A stretch of DNA of 64,000 nt from Myxococcus fulvus (GTDB lineage Bacteria > Myxococcota > Myxococcia > Myxococcales > Myxococcaceae). Below are positions 9,226-17,656 of the stretch, in pieces. Positions within the stretch are counted from its first letter, which is position 1. Each line of letters starts with the position of its first letter. Below the pieces are notes generated by a model, which was given only the letters and a program-made list of their open reading frames with translations, was not told where the DNA came from and did no database searches. The stretch is from the NCBI RefSeq assembly GCF_900111765.1, contig NZ_FOIB01000005.1:186001-250000 (forward strand). Reading direction: 5' to 3'. The position numbers and the translations under genes are program-made.

Positions 9226-9268
9226 TTGACACCCCGCGTTGACCGGTGCTACCTACCGGTCGGTAGGT
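9226..9268 (+). promoter_or_regulatory. aib operon promoter with palindromic AibR-type operator
   Basis: A consensus -35 TTGACA lies at 9226-9231, and a -10-like TACCTA at 9250-9255 (18-bp spacer). A perfect inverted repeat, ACCTACCG-GT-CGGTAGGT (9251-9268), overlaps the -10 and ends one base before the aibR ATG at 9270. An operator here would block polymerase, so autoregulation of the TetR-type gene and the operon is expected. The expected transcription start, about 9262, would leave only a few untranslated bases. Confidence 0.75.
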
Positions 9269-9269
9269 C

Positions 9270-10007
9270 ATGGCTTTTGAAAACTTTACAGTCCACCGTG
9301 ACGAGGCACACGTGACGCATAGCGGACGGAAGCCGGATGAAGGCGAGCGCTACAAGGCCATCCTGGAGACGGCGGCGCGGCTCATCTGCGAGCGCGGCTA
9401 CGAAGGCACCTCGATGCAGGAGATCGCCGCCGCGTGCCGGATGACGAAGGCGGGGCTCTACCACCACATCCAGAACAAGGAGCAGCTGCTCTTCGCCATC
9501 ATGAACTACGGGATGGACCTGTTCGAGGAGCAGGTCCTCTCGCGCGTGCAGGACATCGCGGACCCGGTGGAGCGGCTGCGCGCGTGCATGCGCCACAACA
9601 TCCTGCTGGTGACGCGCGGGTGGAGCAAGGAGGTCATCATCATCCTCCACGAGCACGCCACGCTCACCGGCGAGGCGCGCGCGTTCATCGACAGCCGCAA
9701 GAAGCGCTATGTCGACTTCCTGGAGGAGGCCTTCTCGCAGGCCGCGCAGCAGGGGCGCATCCGGCCCGTGGACCCGACCATCGGCGCGTTCTCGTTCCTG
9801 GGCATGGTGTTGTGGGTCTACAAGTGGTTCAAGCCCGACGGCCGTCTCTCGGATGAGCAGATCGCCGACGGCATGGTGGAGCTGCTCTTCCCGCCCATCG
9901 TCGCCGCCGCCGTGGATGGGCAGCCCGGGGTGTCCTCGCTGCGCATGGTGCCTCGCGCCGCGGCGTCGGGCTCCGGCTCCGGTGGCTCCGGAACGGAGGG
10001 GACGTGA
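9270..10007 (+). CDS. aibR: AibR, TetR-type repressor of the aib operon
   Basis: A 245-residue TetR/AcrR regulator. The N-terminal helix-turn-helix (about residues 25-75) reads ILETAARLICERGYEGTSM, then IAAACRMTKAGLYHHIQNKE. A ligand-binding helical domain follows, and the C-terminus is a Gly/Ser-rich tail. Gene order with the next four genes matches the Myxococcus xanthus aib locus, where AibR represses the operon and responds to isovaleryl-CoA (known from that species; inferred here). The start ATG directly abuts the operator, and no separate Shine-Dalgarno is visible. Translation may therefore be nearly leaderless, or start at an internal codon. Confidence 0.85.
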   Translation: MAFENFTVHRDEAHVTHSGRKPDEGERYKAILETAARLICERGYEGTSMQEIAAACRMTKAGLYHHIQNKEQLLFAIMNYGMDLFEEQVLSRVQDIADPVERLRACMRHNILLVTRGWSKEVIIILHEHATLTGEARAFIDSRKKRYVDFLEEAFSQAAQQGRIRPVDPTIGAFSFLGMVLWVYKWFKPDGRLSDEQIADGMVELLFPPIVAAAVDGQPGVSSLRMVPRAAASGSGSGGSGTEGT

Positions 10008-10801
10008 AGACCGCGCGCTGGTGCTCGCTGGAGGACGCCGTCGCGTCCATCCCCGACGGCGCGTCGCTGGCCACGGGCGGCTTCATGCTCGGCCGCGCGC
10101 CCATGGCGCTGGTGATGGAGCTCATCGCCCAGGAGCGCCGGGGCCTGCGCCTCATCTCGCTGCCCAACCCGCTGCCCGCGGAGCTGCTCGTCGCGGGCGG
10201 CTGTCTGGCCCACCTGGACATCGCCTTCGGCGCGCTGAGCCTGGAGGGCCGAGTGCGCCCCATGCCCTGTATCAAGCGGGGAATCGAACAGGGCACCCTG
10301 TCGTGGCGCGAGCATGATGGCTACCGCGTCGTCCAGCGCCTGCGCGCCGCCTCCATGGGCCTGCCCTTCATCCCCGCGCCGGACGCGGATGTGTCGGGCC
10401 TGGCGCGAGCGGAGCCGCCGCGCACCGTGGTGGACCCGTTCACCGGCGAGAGCGTCCCGGTGGAGCCCGCGTACTTCCCGGACGTGGCGCTGATTCACGC
10501 GCGCGCCGCGGACGAGCGCGGCAACCTGTACATGGAAGACCCCACCACGGACCTGCTGGTCGCGGGCGCCGCGCGCCGCGTGATTGCGACGGTGGAGGAG
10601 CGCGTGACGAAGCTGCCCCGCGCCACCATCCCTGGCTTCCAGGTGGACCGCATCGTCCTGGCTCCCGGCGGCGCGCTGCCCACCGGCTGCGCGGGGCTGT
10701 ATCCCCACGACGACGCGATGCTCGCGCGCTACCTGTCGCTCGCCGAGACGGGCCAGGAGGCGGAGTTCCTCGCCTCGCTGAAGACGCGGAGGGCGGCATG
10801 A
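10004..10801 (+). CDS. aibA: AibA, CoA-transferase-like subunit of 3-methylglutaconyl-CoA decarboxylase
   Basis: A 265-residue protein of the CoA-transferase family I alpha fold (ASLATGGFMLGRAPMALVMEL...). It starts at a GTG whose bases overlap the aibR stop (GTGA). Together with the next gene it resembles glutaconate CoA-transferase subunits. In the aib pathway of myxobacteria this heterodimer instead decarboxylates 3-methylglutaconyl-CoA to 3,3-dimethylacrylyl-CoA. The assignment rests mostly on the five-gene context. Taken alone, it would be called a CoA-transferase subunit A. Confidence 0.85.
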   Translation: MKTARWCSLEDAVASIPDGASLATGGFMLGRAPMALVMELIAQERRGLRLISLPNPLPAELLVAGGCLAHLDIAFGALSLEGRVRPMPCIKRGIEQGTLSWREHDGYRVVQRLRAASMGLPFIPAPDADVSGLARAEPPRTVVDPFTGESVPVEPAYFPDVALIHARAADERGNLYMEDPTTDLLVAGAARRVIATVEERVTKLPRATIPGFQVDRIVLAPGGALPTGCAGLYPHDDAMLARYLSLAETGQEAEFLASLKTRRAA

Positions 10802-11538
10802 GCGCTGCCCTGGATGTCACCCCCGCGGAGACCGTGGTCTCCCTGCTCGCGCGACAGATTGAGGACGGCGCCGTGGTGGCCACGGGCGTCGCCTCGCCGC
10901 TGGCCATCCTCGCCATCGCCGTGGCCCGGGCCACGCACGCGCCGGACCTGACGTACCTGGCCTGCGTGGGCTCGTTGGACCCGGACATCTCCTCGCTGCT
11001 CCCCTCCTCCGAGGACCTGGGCTACCTGGAGGGACGCTCGGCGGAGATCACCATCCCCGACCTGTTCGACCACGCGCGCCGGGGCCGGGTGGACACCGTC
11101 TTCTTCGGCGCCGCCGAGGTCGATGCCACCGGCAGCACCAACATGACGGCGAGCGGCAGCCTGGAGCGCCCGCGCACCAAGTTCCCCGGCGTGGCCGGCG
11201 CCGCGACGCTGCGCCAGTGGGTCCACCGCCCCGTGCTGCTGGTGCCGCGCCAGTCGCGCCGCAACCTGGTGCCCGAGGTGCAGGTGGCCACCACCAGAGA
11301 CCCGCGCCGCGACGTGCGGCTCATCTCCGATTTGGGCGTCTTCGAGCTGGGCGCCTCCGGTGCGCGGCTGACGGCGCGCCACCCGTGGGCCTCGACCGAG
11401 GACATCGCCGAGCGCACGGGCTTCGACTTCACGGTGGACGACTCGCTCGCCATCACCTCGCTGCCGGACGCGCGCACCGTCGCCGCCATCCGCGCGTTGG
11501 ACCCTCGCGGCCTGCGAGACCAGCTCGTCGGTCGCTGA
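10798..11538 (+). CDS. aibB: AibB, CoA-transferase-like subunit of 3-methylglutaconyl-CoA decarboxylase
   Basis: A 246-residue beta-type subunit whose ATG overlaps the aibA stop (ATGA). Residue 56 is Cys (LTYLACVGSLDP), near the place where true CoA-transferases carry their catalytic glutamate. This agrees with the decarboxylase rather than the transferase role reported for the M. xanthus pair. The conserved segment FFGAAEVDATGSTNMTASG is typical of the family. It works as a complex with AibA, making 3,3-dimethylacrylyl-CoA for reduction by the next gene product. Confidence 0.85.
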   Translation: MSAALDVTPAETVVSLLARQIEDGAVVATGVASPLAILAIAVARATHAPDLTYLACVGSLDPDISSLLPSSEDLGYLEGRSAEITIPDLFDHARRGRVDTVFFGAAEVDATGSTNMTASGSLERPRTKFPGVAGAATLRQWVHRPVLLVPRQSRRNLVPEVQVATTRDPRRDVRLISDLGVFELGASGARLTARHPWASTEDIAERTGFDFTVDDSLAITSLPDARTVAAIRALDPRGLRDQLVGR

Positions 11539-11585
11539 ATCCAGACATCCCCTATTTCGAGTCGTGTGTCACTCGGAGGTACGAG

Positions 11586-12623
11586 ATGAAGGCCATTGTT
11601 CTGCGCAGTTTTGGTGAAGCCGGCAATTTGAAGCTGGAGGACGTCCCCGTGCCCGCACCCGGAAAGGGTGAAGTCTTGCTGCGGGTTCACGCTTGCGGGG
11701 TTTGTTATCACGATGTCATCAACCGTCGCGGCAACCTGCCTCGCACCCACGTGCCAGCGATTCTCGGCCACGAGGCCGCGGGTGAAGTCGTCGCGGTGGG
11801 GCCCGAGACACCGGGCTGGAAGACAGGCGACCGGGCGGCGACGCTCCAGCGGATGTCTTGTGGCACCTGCGCGCTGTGCCGCAGCGGGCGTAACAGTCTG
11901 TGCAAGACGGACAACCGCTTCTTCGGCGAGGAGCTGCCCGGCGGGTATTCACAGTTCATGGTGGCGCCCGTCGCGGGGCTGGGCCGCGTGCCGTCGTCGC
12001 TGCCCTGGGCGGAGGCCGCCACGGTGTGCTGCACCACGGGCACGGCGGTGCATACGCTGCGCACGCGGGGTCGCATCCGTGCGGGTGAAACAGTGCTCAT
12101 CACCGGGGCCAGCGGCGGCGTGGGAATGTCCGCGGTGCAATTGGCCAAGCTGGACGGAGCGCGAGTCATCGCCGTGACGTCTGGCGAAGCCAAGGTGCAG
12201 CCCCTGCGGGCCGCGGGCGCGGATGAAGTCATCCTGTCTCGCGGGCTCGATTTCGCGGCGGAGGTGCGCAAACGGACGCAGGGACAAGGTGTCGACCTGG
12301 CCGTGGAAATCGTCGGCAGCGCCACCTTCGACCAGACGCTCAAGGCCATGGCGCCCGGCGGCCGGCTCGTCGTGGTGGGAAACCTGGAGTCAGGGCTCGT
12401 GCAAGTGAATCCCGGACTCATTATCGTCAAGGAACTGGAGATCATCGGTGCGTATGCCACGAATCAGGCGGAGCTCGATGAAGCACTCCGGCTGACGGCG
12501 ACGGGCGGGGTGCGCCAGTTCGTCACGGACACGGTTCCGTTGGCTGAAGCAGCGCGGGCGCATTTCCGACTGGAGAACCGCGAGGTGGCGGGCCGGTTGG
12601 TCTTGGTGCCGCCAGAGGCGTGA
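11586..12623 (+). CDS. aibC: AibC, zinc-type medium-chain reductase (dimethylacrylyl-CoA reductase)
   Basis: 345 residues from the ATG at 11586, with ACTCGGAGGTACGAG upstream as ribosome-binding site. It is a medium-chain dehydrogenase/reductase: catalytic-zinc residues in ACGVCYHDV (C40) and GHE (61-63), four structural-zinc cysteines (C92, C95, C98, C106), and the nucleotide-binding ITGASGGVGMSAVQLAK. In the aib pathway this enzyme reduces 3,3-dimethylacrylyl-CoA to isovaleryl-CoA, the starter for iso-odd fatty acids and several myxobacterial metabolites. The frame is open far upstream through aibB, but the start at 11586 fits both the family N-terminus and the ribosome-binding site. Confidence 0.85.
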   Translation: MKAIVLRSFGEAGNLKLEDVPVPAPGKGEVLLRVHACGVCYHDVINRRGNLPRTHVPAILGHEAAGEVVAVGPETPGWKTGDRAATLQRMSCGTCALCRSGRNSLCKTDNRFFGEELPGGYSQFMVAPVAGLGRVPSSLPWAEAATVCCTTGTAVHTLRTRGRIRAGETVLITGASGGVGMSAVQLAKLDGARVIAVTSGEAKVQPLRAAGADEVILSRGLDFAAEVRKRTQGQGVDLAVEIVGSATFDQTLKAMAPGGRLVVVGNLESGLVQVNPGLIIVKELEIIGAYATNQAELDEALRLTATGGVRQFVTDTVPLAEAARAHFRLENREVAGRLVLVPPEA

Positions 12624-12679
12624 GCAGAAAAGTCCTGCAAACCCAGACATCGACGCTCGAGTTGGAAATGAGGAAGCCC

Positions 12680-13942
12680 ATGCAGAGAAAAGTTGGAATC
12701 GAGGCCCTGGCGGTCGCGGTGCCCTCCCGATACGTGGACATCGAGGACCTGGCGCGCGCCCGCAACGTGGACCCGGCGAAGTTCACCTCGGGCCTTGGCG
12801 CTCGGGAGATGGCCGTCACGGACCCGGGTGAGGACACGGTGGCGCTGGCCGCCACGGCGGCGGCGCGGCTCATCCGGCAGCAGGGCGTGGACCCGTCACG
12901 GGTGGGAATGCTCGTGGTGGGCACGGAGACGGGCATCGACCACTCCAAGCCTGTCGCATCTCACGTCCAGGGGCTGTTGAAGCTGCCGCGGACGATGCGC
13001 ACGTATGACACGCAGCACGCCTGTTATGGCGGCACCGCGGGGCTGATGGCCGCGACGGAGTGGATTGCCTCCGGCGCGGGTGCGGGCAAGGTCGCCATCG
13101 TGGTGTGCGCGGACATCGCCCGCTACGGCTTGAATACAGCGGGTGAGCCGACGCAGGGCGGTGGCGCGGTGGCGCTGCTGGTGTCCGAGCAGCCGGACCT
13201 GCTGGCCCTCGACGTGGGGCTCAACGGTACGTGCACCATGGATGTGTATGACTTCTGGCGGCCCCTCGGCCGGCGGGAGGCCGTGGTGGACGGGCACTAC
13301 TCCATCAACTGCTATCTGGAGGCGCTGTCCGGCGCGTACCGGGGCTGGCGCGAGAAGGCGGTGGCGGCGGGGCTGGTGCGCTGGTCCGGCTCGCTGCCGG
13401 GTGAGCAGCTGGCGCGCATCGCCTACCACGTGCCCTTCTGCAAGATGGCGCGCAAGGCGCATACGCAGCTGCGGCTGTGTGATTTGGAGGACGCGAAGGA
13501 CTCGAAGGCCGGGACGCCCGAGGCCCGCGAGGAGCTGGCGAAGTCGGCCGCCAGCTATGACGCGCAGGTGGCCTCGTCGCTGGGGCTCAACTCGCGCATC
13601 GGCAATGTGTATACGGCGTCGCTGTACCTGGCGCTCGCGGGGCTTTTGCACGGCGAAGGCGCGAAGCTCGCGAACCAGCGGATTGGCCTCTTGTCCTACG
13701 GCAGCGGCTGCATGGCGGAGTTCTTCTCCGGCGTCGTCGGGGAGAAGGCCGCCGAGCGCATGGCGCGCGCGGACCTGGACACCGTCCTGGCCCGGCGCGA
13801 GCGCGTCCCCATCGAGGAGTACGAGCGGCTGATGAAGCTGGGCTCGGATGCGCCGGAGACGAAGGCTCCGCCTCCGGGCGCGTTCCGCCTCACGGAGATT
13901 CGCGACCACAAGCGCCTGTACGCCGAGGGCGGCGCGGCCTGA
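12680..13942 (+). CDS. mvaS: Hydroxymethylglutaryl-CoA synthase (MvaS-type)
   Basis: 420 residues from the ATG at 12680, chosen because GAGGAAG lies 3-9 bases upstream; in-frame ATG 12668 and an earlier start at 12620 are alternatives. It is a thiolase-fold HMG-CoA synthase with catalytic Cys115 in TYDTQHACYGGTAG, catalytic Glu83 in VGTETGID, and the His segment IAYHVPFCKMARKAH. It condenses acetyl-CoA with acetoacetyl-CoA to HMG-CoA, which feeds both mevalonate synthesis and the AibA/B-AibC branch. As last gene of the aib operon it is followed by a strong hairpin. Confidence 0.88.
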   Translation: MQRKVGIEALAVAVPSRYVDIEDLARARNVDPAKFTSGLGAREMAVTDPGEDTVALAATAAARLIRQQGVDPSRVGMLVVGTETGIDHSKPVASHVQGLLKLPRTMRTYDTQHACYGGTAGLMAATEWIASGAGAGKVAIVVCADIARYGLNTAGEPTQGGGAVALLVSEQPDLLALDVGLNGTCTMDVYDFWRPLGRREAVVDGHYSINCYLEALSGAYRGWREKAVAAGLVRWSGSLPGEQLARIAYHVPFCKMARKAHTQLRLCDLEDAKDSKAGTPEAREELAKSAASYDAQVASSLGLNSRIGNVYTASLYLALAGLLHGEGAKLANQRIGLLSYGSGCMAEFFSGVVGEKAAERMARADLDTVLARRERVPIEEYERLMKLGSDAPETKAPPPGAFRLTEIRDHKRLYAEGGAA

Positions 13943-13949
13943 GGCTCAC

Positions 13950-13978
13950 GGCTCCGCGCGGAGGACGCGCGCGGAGCC
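13950..13978 (+). terminator. GC-rich hairpin at the end of the aib operon
   Basis: A perfect 11-bp stem, GGCTCCGCGCG and its complement, surrounds a 7-base loop and starts 8 bases after the mvaS stop. No clear T-tract follows, as is common in GC-rich genomes. It could serve both mvaS and the convergent amidohydrolase gene. Confidence 0.65.
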
Positions 13979-14045
13979 ACCTCTCCCAGGACGGAGGACC
14001 GCATCTCGCGCTCCGTCTCGATGGGGGCCCGGGGAGCCCTCCCAC

Positions 14046-15458
14046 TCACGGCGTGAGGTCCTCCACTCCACCACTCACGCGCTGGCCCCGGTGCCACACA
14101 CCGACGATGCGGCGGGTGTCCAGGATGTCCGCCGCGGGGTTGCCCTCCACCAGCACGAAGTCCGCGCGCTTGCCGGCCGCCAGCGTCCCCCGGTCGTCCA
14201 GCTTCAAGAGCGCGGCCGCGTCCCGAGTCGCGTGACGCAGGGCCTCCAGCGGCGTCAGTCCCGCCTGCACCATCAGCTCCAGCTCCCGGTGCTCCGCGAA
14301 GCCTGGAATGCGCAGGGGGTTCGCTCCCGAGTCCGTCCCGAAGCCGATGGACACCCCCGCGTCGTGGAGCGCCTTCACGTTGCGCAGGTTCATCGCCACC
14401 GACGCCCGGTTCCGCGCCAGCGCCTTCGCATCCCCCAGCGCCTTCGCCCGCCACGCCGGGTCCGCGAACTGCGCGGCCAGCGCCGGCTGCACCGCGTGCT
14501 GGAAGAACGGCGTGCGCATCCACTCCGGCGCCTCCGCGTAGATGTAGAACGTCTCGTCCAGCCCCAGCGTCGGCACGTACCACGTTCCCCGCGCCTTCAT
14601 CTCGCGCACCAGCTCGTCGTCCACGGGCCTGTCGCGGATGCCGTGCGCGAGCAGTTCCACGCCCTCGCGCACCAGTCGCTTCGCATCATCCAGGTAGTAG
14701 ACATGCGCGGCCACGCGCAGCCCCTGCTGGTGCGCCTCGTCGATGATGGCCGCCTGCACCTCCGGCGACATCTTCACGGGCACCGAGTGATGGAAGTCAT
14801 CCACCCAGATCTTCAACAGCGCCGGACGGCGTGACGCCGACTCCCGCACCGCCGCCCTCGCCTCCTCCGCCGTCCTCGGCCGATAGAGCTGGTCCGCCCC
14901 CACGCCCACCGGCGGCGCGCCGTCCGGAACACCGAGCCCCCGGTCCGCGCCCAGGATGTCCGCGCCCTTCGGCGCCCCCGCGTTGAGCTCCTCCTGCAGC
15001 TTGGGGAACAGCTCCGTGTTGAACCCGAGCGACATCACCGTGGTGACGCCGTACACCTCGTACTGCCGGGCCTGTCGCAGGACATTCTCCCGGGTGAAGT
15101 GGCCCGAGCCGGACTTCGTCCCATCCACCACGCCCAGGTGCGAGTGGTCCGCGACGAGCCCCGGAAACACGCTCCGACCCTTCACGTCGAGCACCTGCGC
15201 GCCGGACGGCACCGTGACTTCAGCCGACGGACCGACGGCGCGGAGCGTCTCGCCCTCGATGACCAGCGTCGCATCTTCCAGCGGCGGGCCTCCGTTGCCG
15301 TCGATGAGCCGCGCGCCCTGGAGCACCACCACGGCGCCCTCCGGTGCCCCCTCGCCCCCGCGCACCGCCTCCGGCACGTTTCGCGCGCACGCGAACACGC
15401 CCAGGAATGAAACGAGCCACCAGGACTTCCAGCCGGCGTGCGGCGTCGACCAGGACAC
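14046..15458 (-). CDS. Amidohydrolase-family lipoprotein (imidazolonepropionase/prolidase-like)
   Basis: A 470-residue protein starting at a GTG with AGGGAGG upstream. The N-terminal hydrophobic stretch ends in lipobox-like GVFAC (Cys24), so it is a predicted lipoprotein. Metal-dependent hydrolase residues are visible: HxH in ADHSHLG, a likely carbamylated Lys in ALLKIWVDD, His in VAAHVYY, His in LAHGIRD, and the metal Asp in GFGTDSGANP. The C-terminal LEALRHATRDAAALL...GTLAAGKRADFVLVEGNP is the standard family end. The substrate is probably a dipeptide or other amide, but this is not determinable. It converges with the aib operon. Confidence 0.85.
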   Translation of the reverse strand: MSWSTPHAGWKSWWLVSFLGVFACARNVPEAVRGGEGAPEGAVVVLQGARLIDGNGGPPLEDATLVIEGETLRAVGPSAEVTVPSGAQVLDVKGRSVFPGLVADHSHLGVVDGTKSGSGHFTRENVLRQARQYEVYGVTTVMSLGFNTELFPKLQEELNAGAPKGADILGADRGLGVPDGAPPVGVGADQLYRPRTAEEARAAVRESASRRPALLKIWVDDFHHSVPVKMSPEVQAAIIDEAHQQGLRVAAHVYYLDDAKRLVREGVELLAHGIRDRPVDDELVREMKARGTWYVPTLGLDETFYIYAEAPEWMRTPFFQHAVQPALAAQFADPAWRAKALGDAKALARNRASVAMNLRNVKALHDAGVSIGFGTDSGANPLRIPGFAEHRELELMVQAGLTPLEALRHATRDAAALLKLDDRGTLAAGKRADFVLVEGNPAADILDTRRIVGVWHRGQRVSGGVEDLTP

Positions 15459-15707
15459 GAGGACCTCCCTGCTGCGAGGAGAGAAGGAGCACCACCCGCG
15501 CCAGGGGTAGCGCGCCCCACGCCCAGGAGGGCGCGGAATGCGGCCCGGAGCACGTGGGAGCGTTCAACCAACGACATCGCCTCGCCACACCCGGAAGTCC
15601 CCGTGTGAAAACCAGCGCCGGGCCCCGCGCGCCACGGCTTCGTGCCTTGACGGGGGGGCCACGCCACGTCATCCACCTCCTCCTCTCCCCACGTCACAGG
15701 AGCCCGT

Positions 15708-16691
15708 ATGACCCAGATGACCTACCGCCGCCTCGGGCGCTCCGGACTCACCGTCTCCACGGTGGGCCTGGGCTGCAACAACTTCGGCATGCGCATCGAC
15801 GCGCAGGGCACGCGCGCCGTGGTCGACGCGGCGCTGGACACAGGCATCACCTTGTTCGACACGTCGGACTCCTACGGCACGTCGGAGGAGCTGCTGGGGG
15901 AGGCGCTGGGCAAGCGCCGGGGCGACATCATCCTCGCCACCAAGTTCGGCAGCGACCTGAAGGGAGACAACGGCGCGGACTGGGGCGCGCGCGGCTCGCG
16001 TCGCTACATCCGCCGCGCCATCGAGCGCTCCTTGCGGCGGCTGCGCACGGACTGGATCGACCTGTACCAGCTGCACTGGCCCGACCCGGCGACGCCGCTC
16101 GAGGAGACCCTGAGCGCGCTCACCGAGCTCGTGCGCGAGGGCAAGGTCCGCTACATCGGCTCGTCGAACCTCAAGGGCTGGCAGGTGACGCAAGCCGAGT
16201 GGCTCTCCCGCACGCGCGGGATGGAGCGCTTCATCAGCGCCCAGAACGAGTACAGCCTCATCGGCCGGAGCGTGGAGGAGGACCTGGTCCCCGCGCTGCA
16301 GGAGCACGGCATCGGCCTGCTCCCCTACTTCCCGCTCGCCAGCGGCCTGCTCACCGGCAAGTACCAGCGCGGCGCGAAAGCCGGGGAGAACACCCGCGTG
16401 AAGCAGTGGAACATGGGCGGCCTGCTCGCCGACAAGGTCTTCGACGCCATCGAGAAGCTGGAGACCTTCGCGAAGGAGCGCTCCATCTCCCTGCTCGACG
16501 TGGCCATGGGGGGACTGGCGGCCCGGCCCACCGTGGCCTCCGTCATCGCCGGTGCCACCTCCGCCGAGCAGGTGCGCGCCAACGCCAAGGCCGGCCTGTG
16601 GACGCCCAAGACCGAGGACGCCGCCGCGCTCGAGGCGCTCCTGCCCAAGGGCCGCGGCATCAGCGTCAACGACGTCCTGCGCGGCGAATAG
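15708..16691 (+). CDS. Aldo/keto reductase
   Basis: A 327-residue protein of the YajO/Kv-beta-like branch. The catalytic tetrad is visible: Asp and Tyr in LFDTSDSYGTSEELLGEAL, Lys in ILATKFG, and His in YQLHWPDP. The NADPH-binding end GLAARPTVASVIAGATSAEQV is typical. The ribosome-binding site AGGAG lies before the ATG. It stands alone between a divergent amidohydrolase gene and an unrelated gene, so the physiological carbonyl substrate is unknown. Confidence 0.9.
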   Translation: MTQMTYRRLGRSGLTVSTVGLGCNNFGMRIDAQGTRAVVDAALDTGITLFDTSDSYGTSEELLGEALGKRRGDIILATKFGSDLKGDNGADWGARGSRRYIRRAIERSLRRLRTDWIDLYQLHWPDPATPLEETLSALTELVREGKVRYIGSSNLKGWQVTQAEWLSRTRGMERFISAQNEYSLIGRSVEEDLVPALQEHGIGLLPYFPLASGLLTGKYQRGAKAGENTRVKQWNMGGLLADKVFDAIEKLETFAKERSISLLDVAMGGLAARPTVASVIAGATSAEQVRANAKAGLWTPKTEDAAALEALLPKGRGISVNDVLRGE

Positions 16692-16882
16692 CCGACGCTC
16701 CAGCTCGATGACCTCGGTGCCCCGGCGCGGCAGCCCATGCGCTTGCCGCTCGCGTCGTGCACGGTGTCGGCTTTCGTACGCTGTGCGCCGACCTCGACCC
16801 CGAGTGCTGTCCTGTCGATGCTCGCGGTCCAGGTCCCACTCAGGGGTCTCCCGCATCCGGACGGCTGGAATAGGTTGCGGGC

Positions 16883-17653
16883 ATGCCGACGGACCTCACC
16901 CGCCTCCGAGTCTCGGGCTTCCGCTCCCTGCGGGAGGTCGAGCTGCGCCCAGGCGCCATCTGTGTCCTGGTGGACACCGAGGGGACGGCGACGCGCGACT
17001 TCGTCCACCTGTTCGAGCTGCTGCGGGCCCTGGCCGAGGGACAGCTCCAGCGGCACCTGAGGGAGGCAGGCATCTCGCCGGCCGCGCCCGGAGGTGAGTC
17101 CATCCGGTTGCGGCTGGGCCTGCGGGCGGACGACTACGGCGTCGAGCTGCGGCGGACGGGCACGGACACGTGGCGGGTGTGCTGGGAGCTGGCGGACCTG
17201 CTCGTCGGGTTGTCCGCGCTGCTGGTGGACCCGGACCTGGACGCGCCTCGCGAGGAGTCCTCGCTGGCGGAGCTGGCGCCCCAGGAGCCGTCGAGAGATC
17301 CCCCCGCGGGCACGAGCACCGACGACCTGGAGCGCTGGTACGTGGGCAACGTCCTGGAGAGCGTGCTGTGGGAGATGCGGCGCTTCCTGCGGGGCGTGCG
17401 CGTGGAGGGCCGGGCGCCCCAGGACGTGGGGACGCTGGTGCTCCTCCAGGCCCCCGACGAGGACCCACCGCCCGCCGCCATCTGGGACACCGTCCAGCGC
17501 GTACGTGAGACCGCGCGCCATGCCCAGGTGCTGCTGTGCACGGCGTCGGAGTCGCTGGCCGAGGCGTTCGACCCCAGGGAGGTCTTCCGCGTGACGACGC
17601 ATGACGGGAGCTCGCGACTCGAGCTCCCGGACGCCGCGCTCATGCCCCGGTGA
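16883..17653 (+). CDS. Degenerate RecF/AAA_15-like protein without a Walker A motif
   Basis: A 256-residue protein. The start LTRLRVSGFRSLREVELRPGA matches the N-terminus of RecF/SMC-type AAA_15 ATPases. The expected GxxGxGKS loop is replaced by VDTEGTATRDF, followed by the normal FVHLFELLRALAEGQL helix. The C-terminal part (LVLLQAPDEDPP, then VLLCTASESLAEAFDPREVFRVT) corresponds to the Walker B and switch His regions, where the usual STHS appears as CTASES. Length is about 60-70 % of an active member. It is probably a non-hydrolysing pseudo-ATPase; partner unknown. It converges with the WD40 gene 3 bp downstream. Confidence 0.55.
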   Translation: MPTDLTRLRVSGFRSLREVELRPGAICVLVDTEGTATRDFVHLFELLRALAEGQLQRHLREAGISPAAPGGESIRLRLGLRADDYGVELRRTGTDTWRVCWELADLLVGLSALLVDPDLDAPREESSLAELAPQEPSRDPPAGTSTDDLERWYVGNVLESVLWEMRRFLRGVRVEGRAPQDVGTLVLLQAPDEDPPPAAIWDTVQRVRETARHAQVLLCTASESLAEAFDPREVFRVTTHDGSSRLELPDAALMPR

Positions 17654-17656
17654 GGC

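Noticed and set aside
10004..11538. Glutaconate or 3-oxoacid CoA-transferase
   Set aside because: Fold is the same, but Cys56 in the second subunit and the regulator-reductase-HMG-CoA synthase context fit AibA/AibB better.
15459..15707. Small gene between amidohydrolase and aldo/keto reductase
   Set aside because: Frames here are antisense or extensions of neighbours, with Arg/Pro-rich products. Only promoters and ribosome-binding sites are expected.
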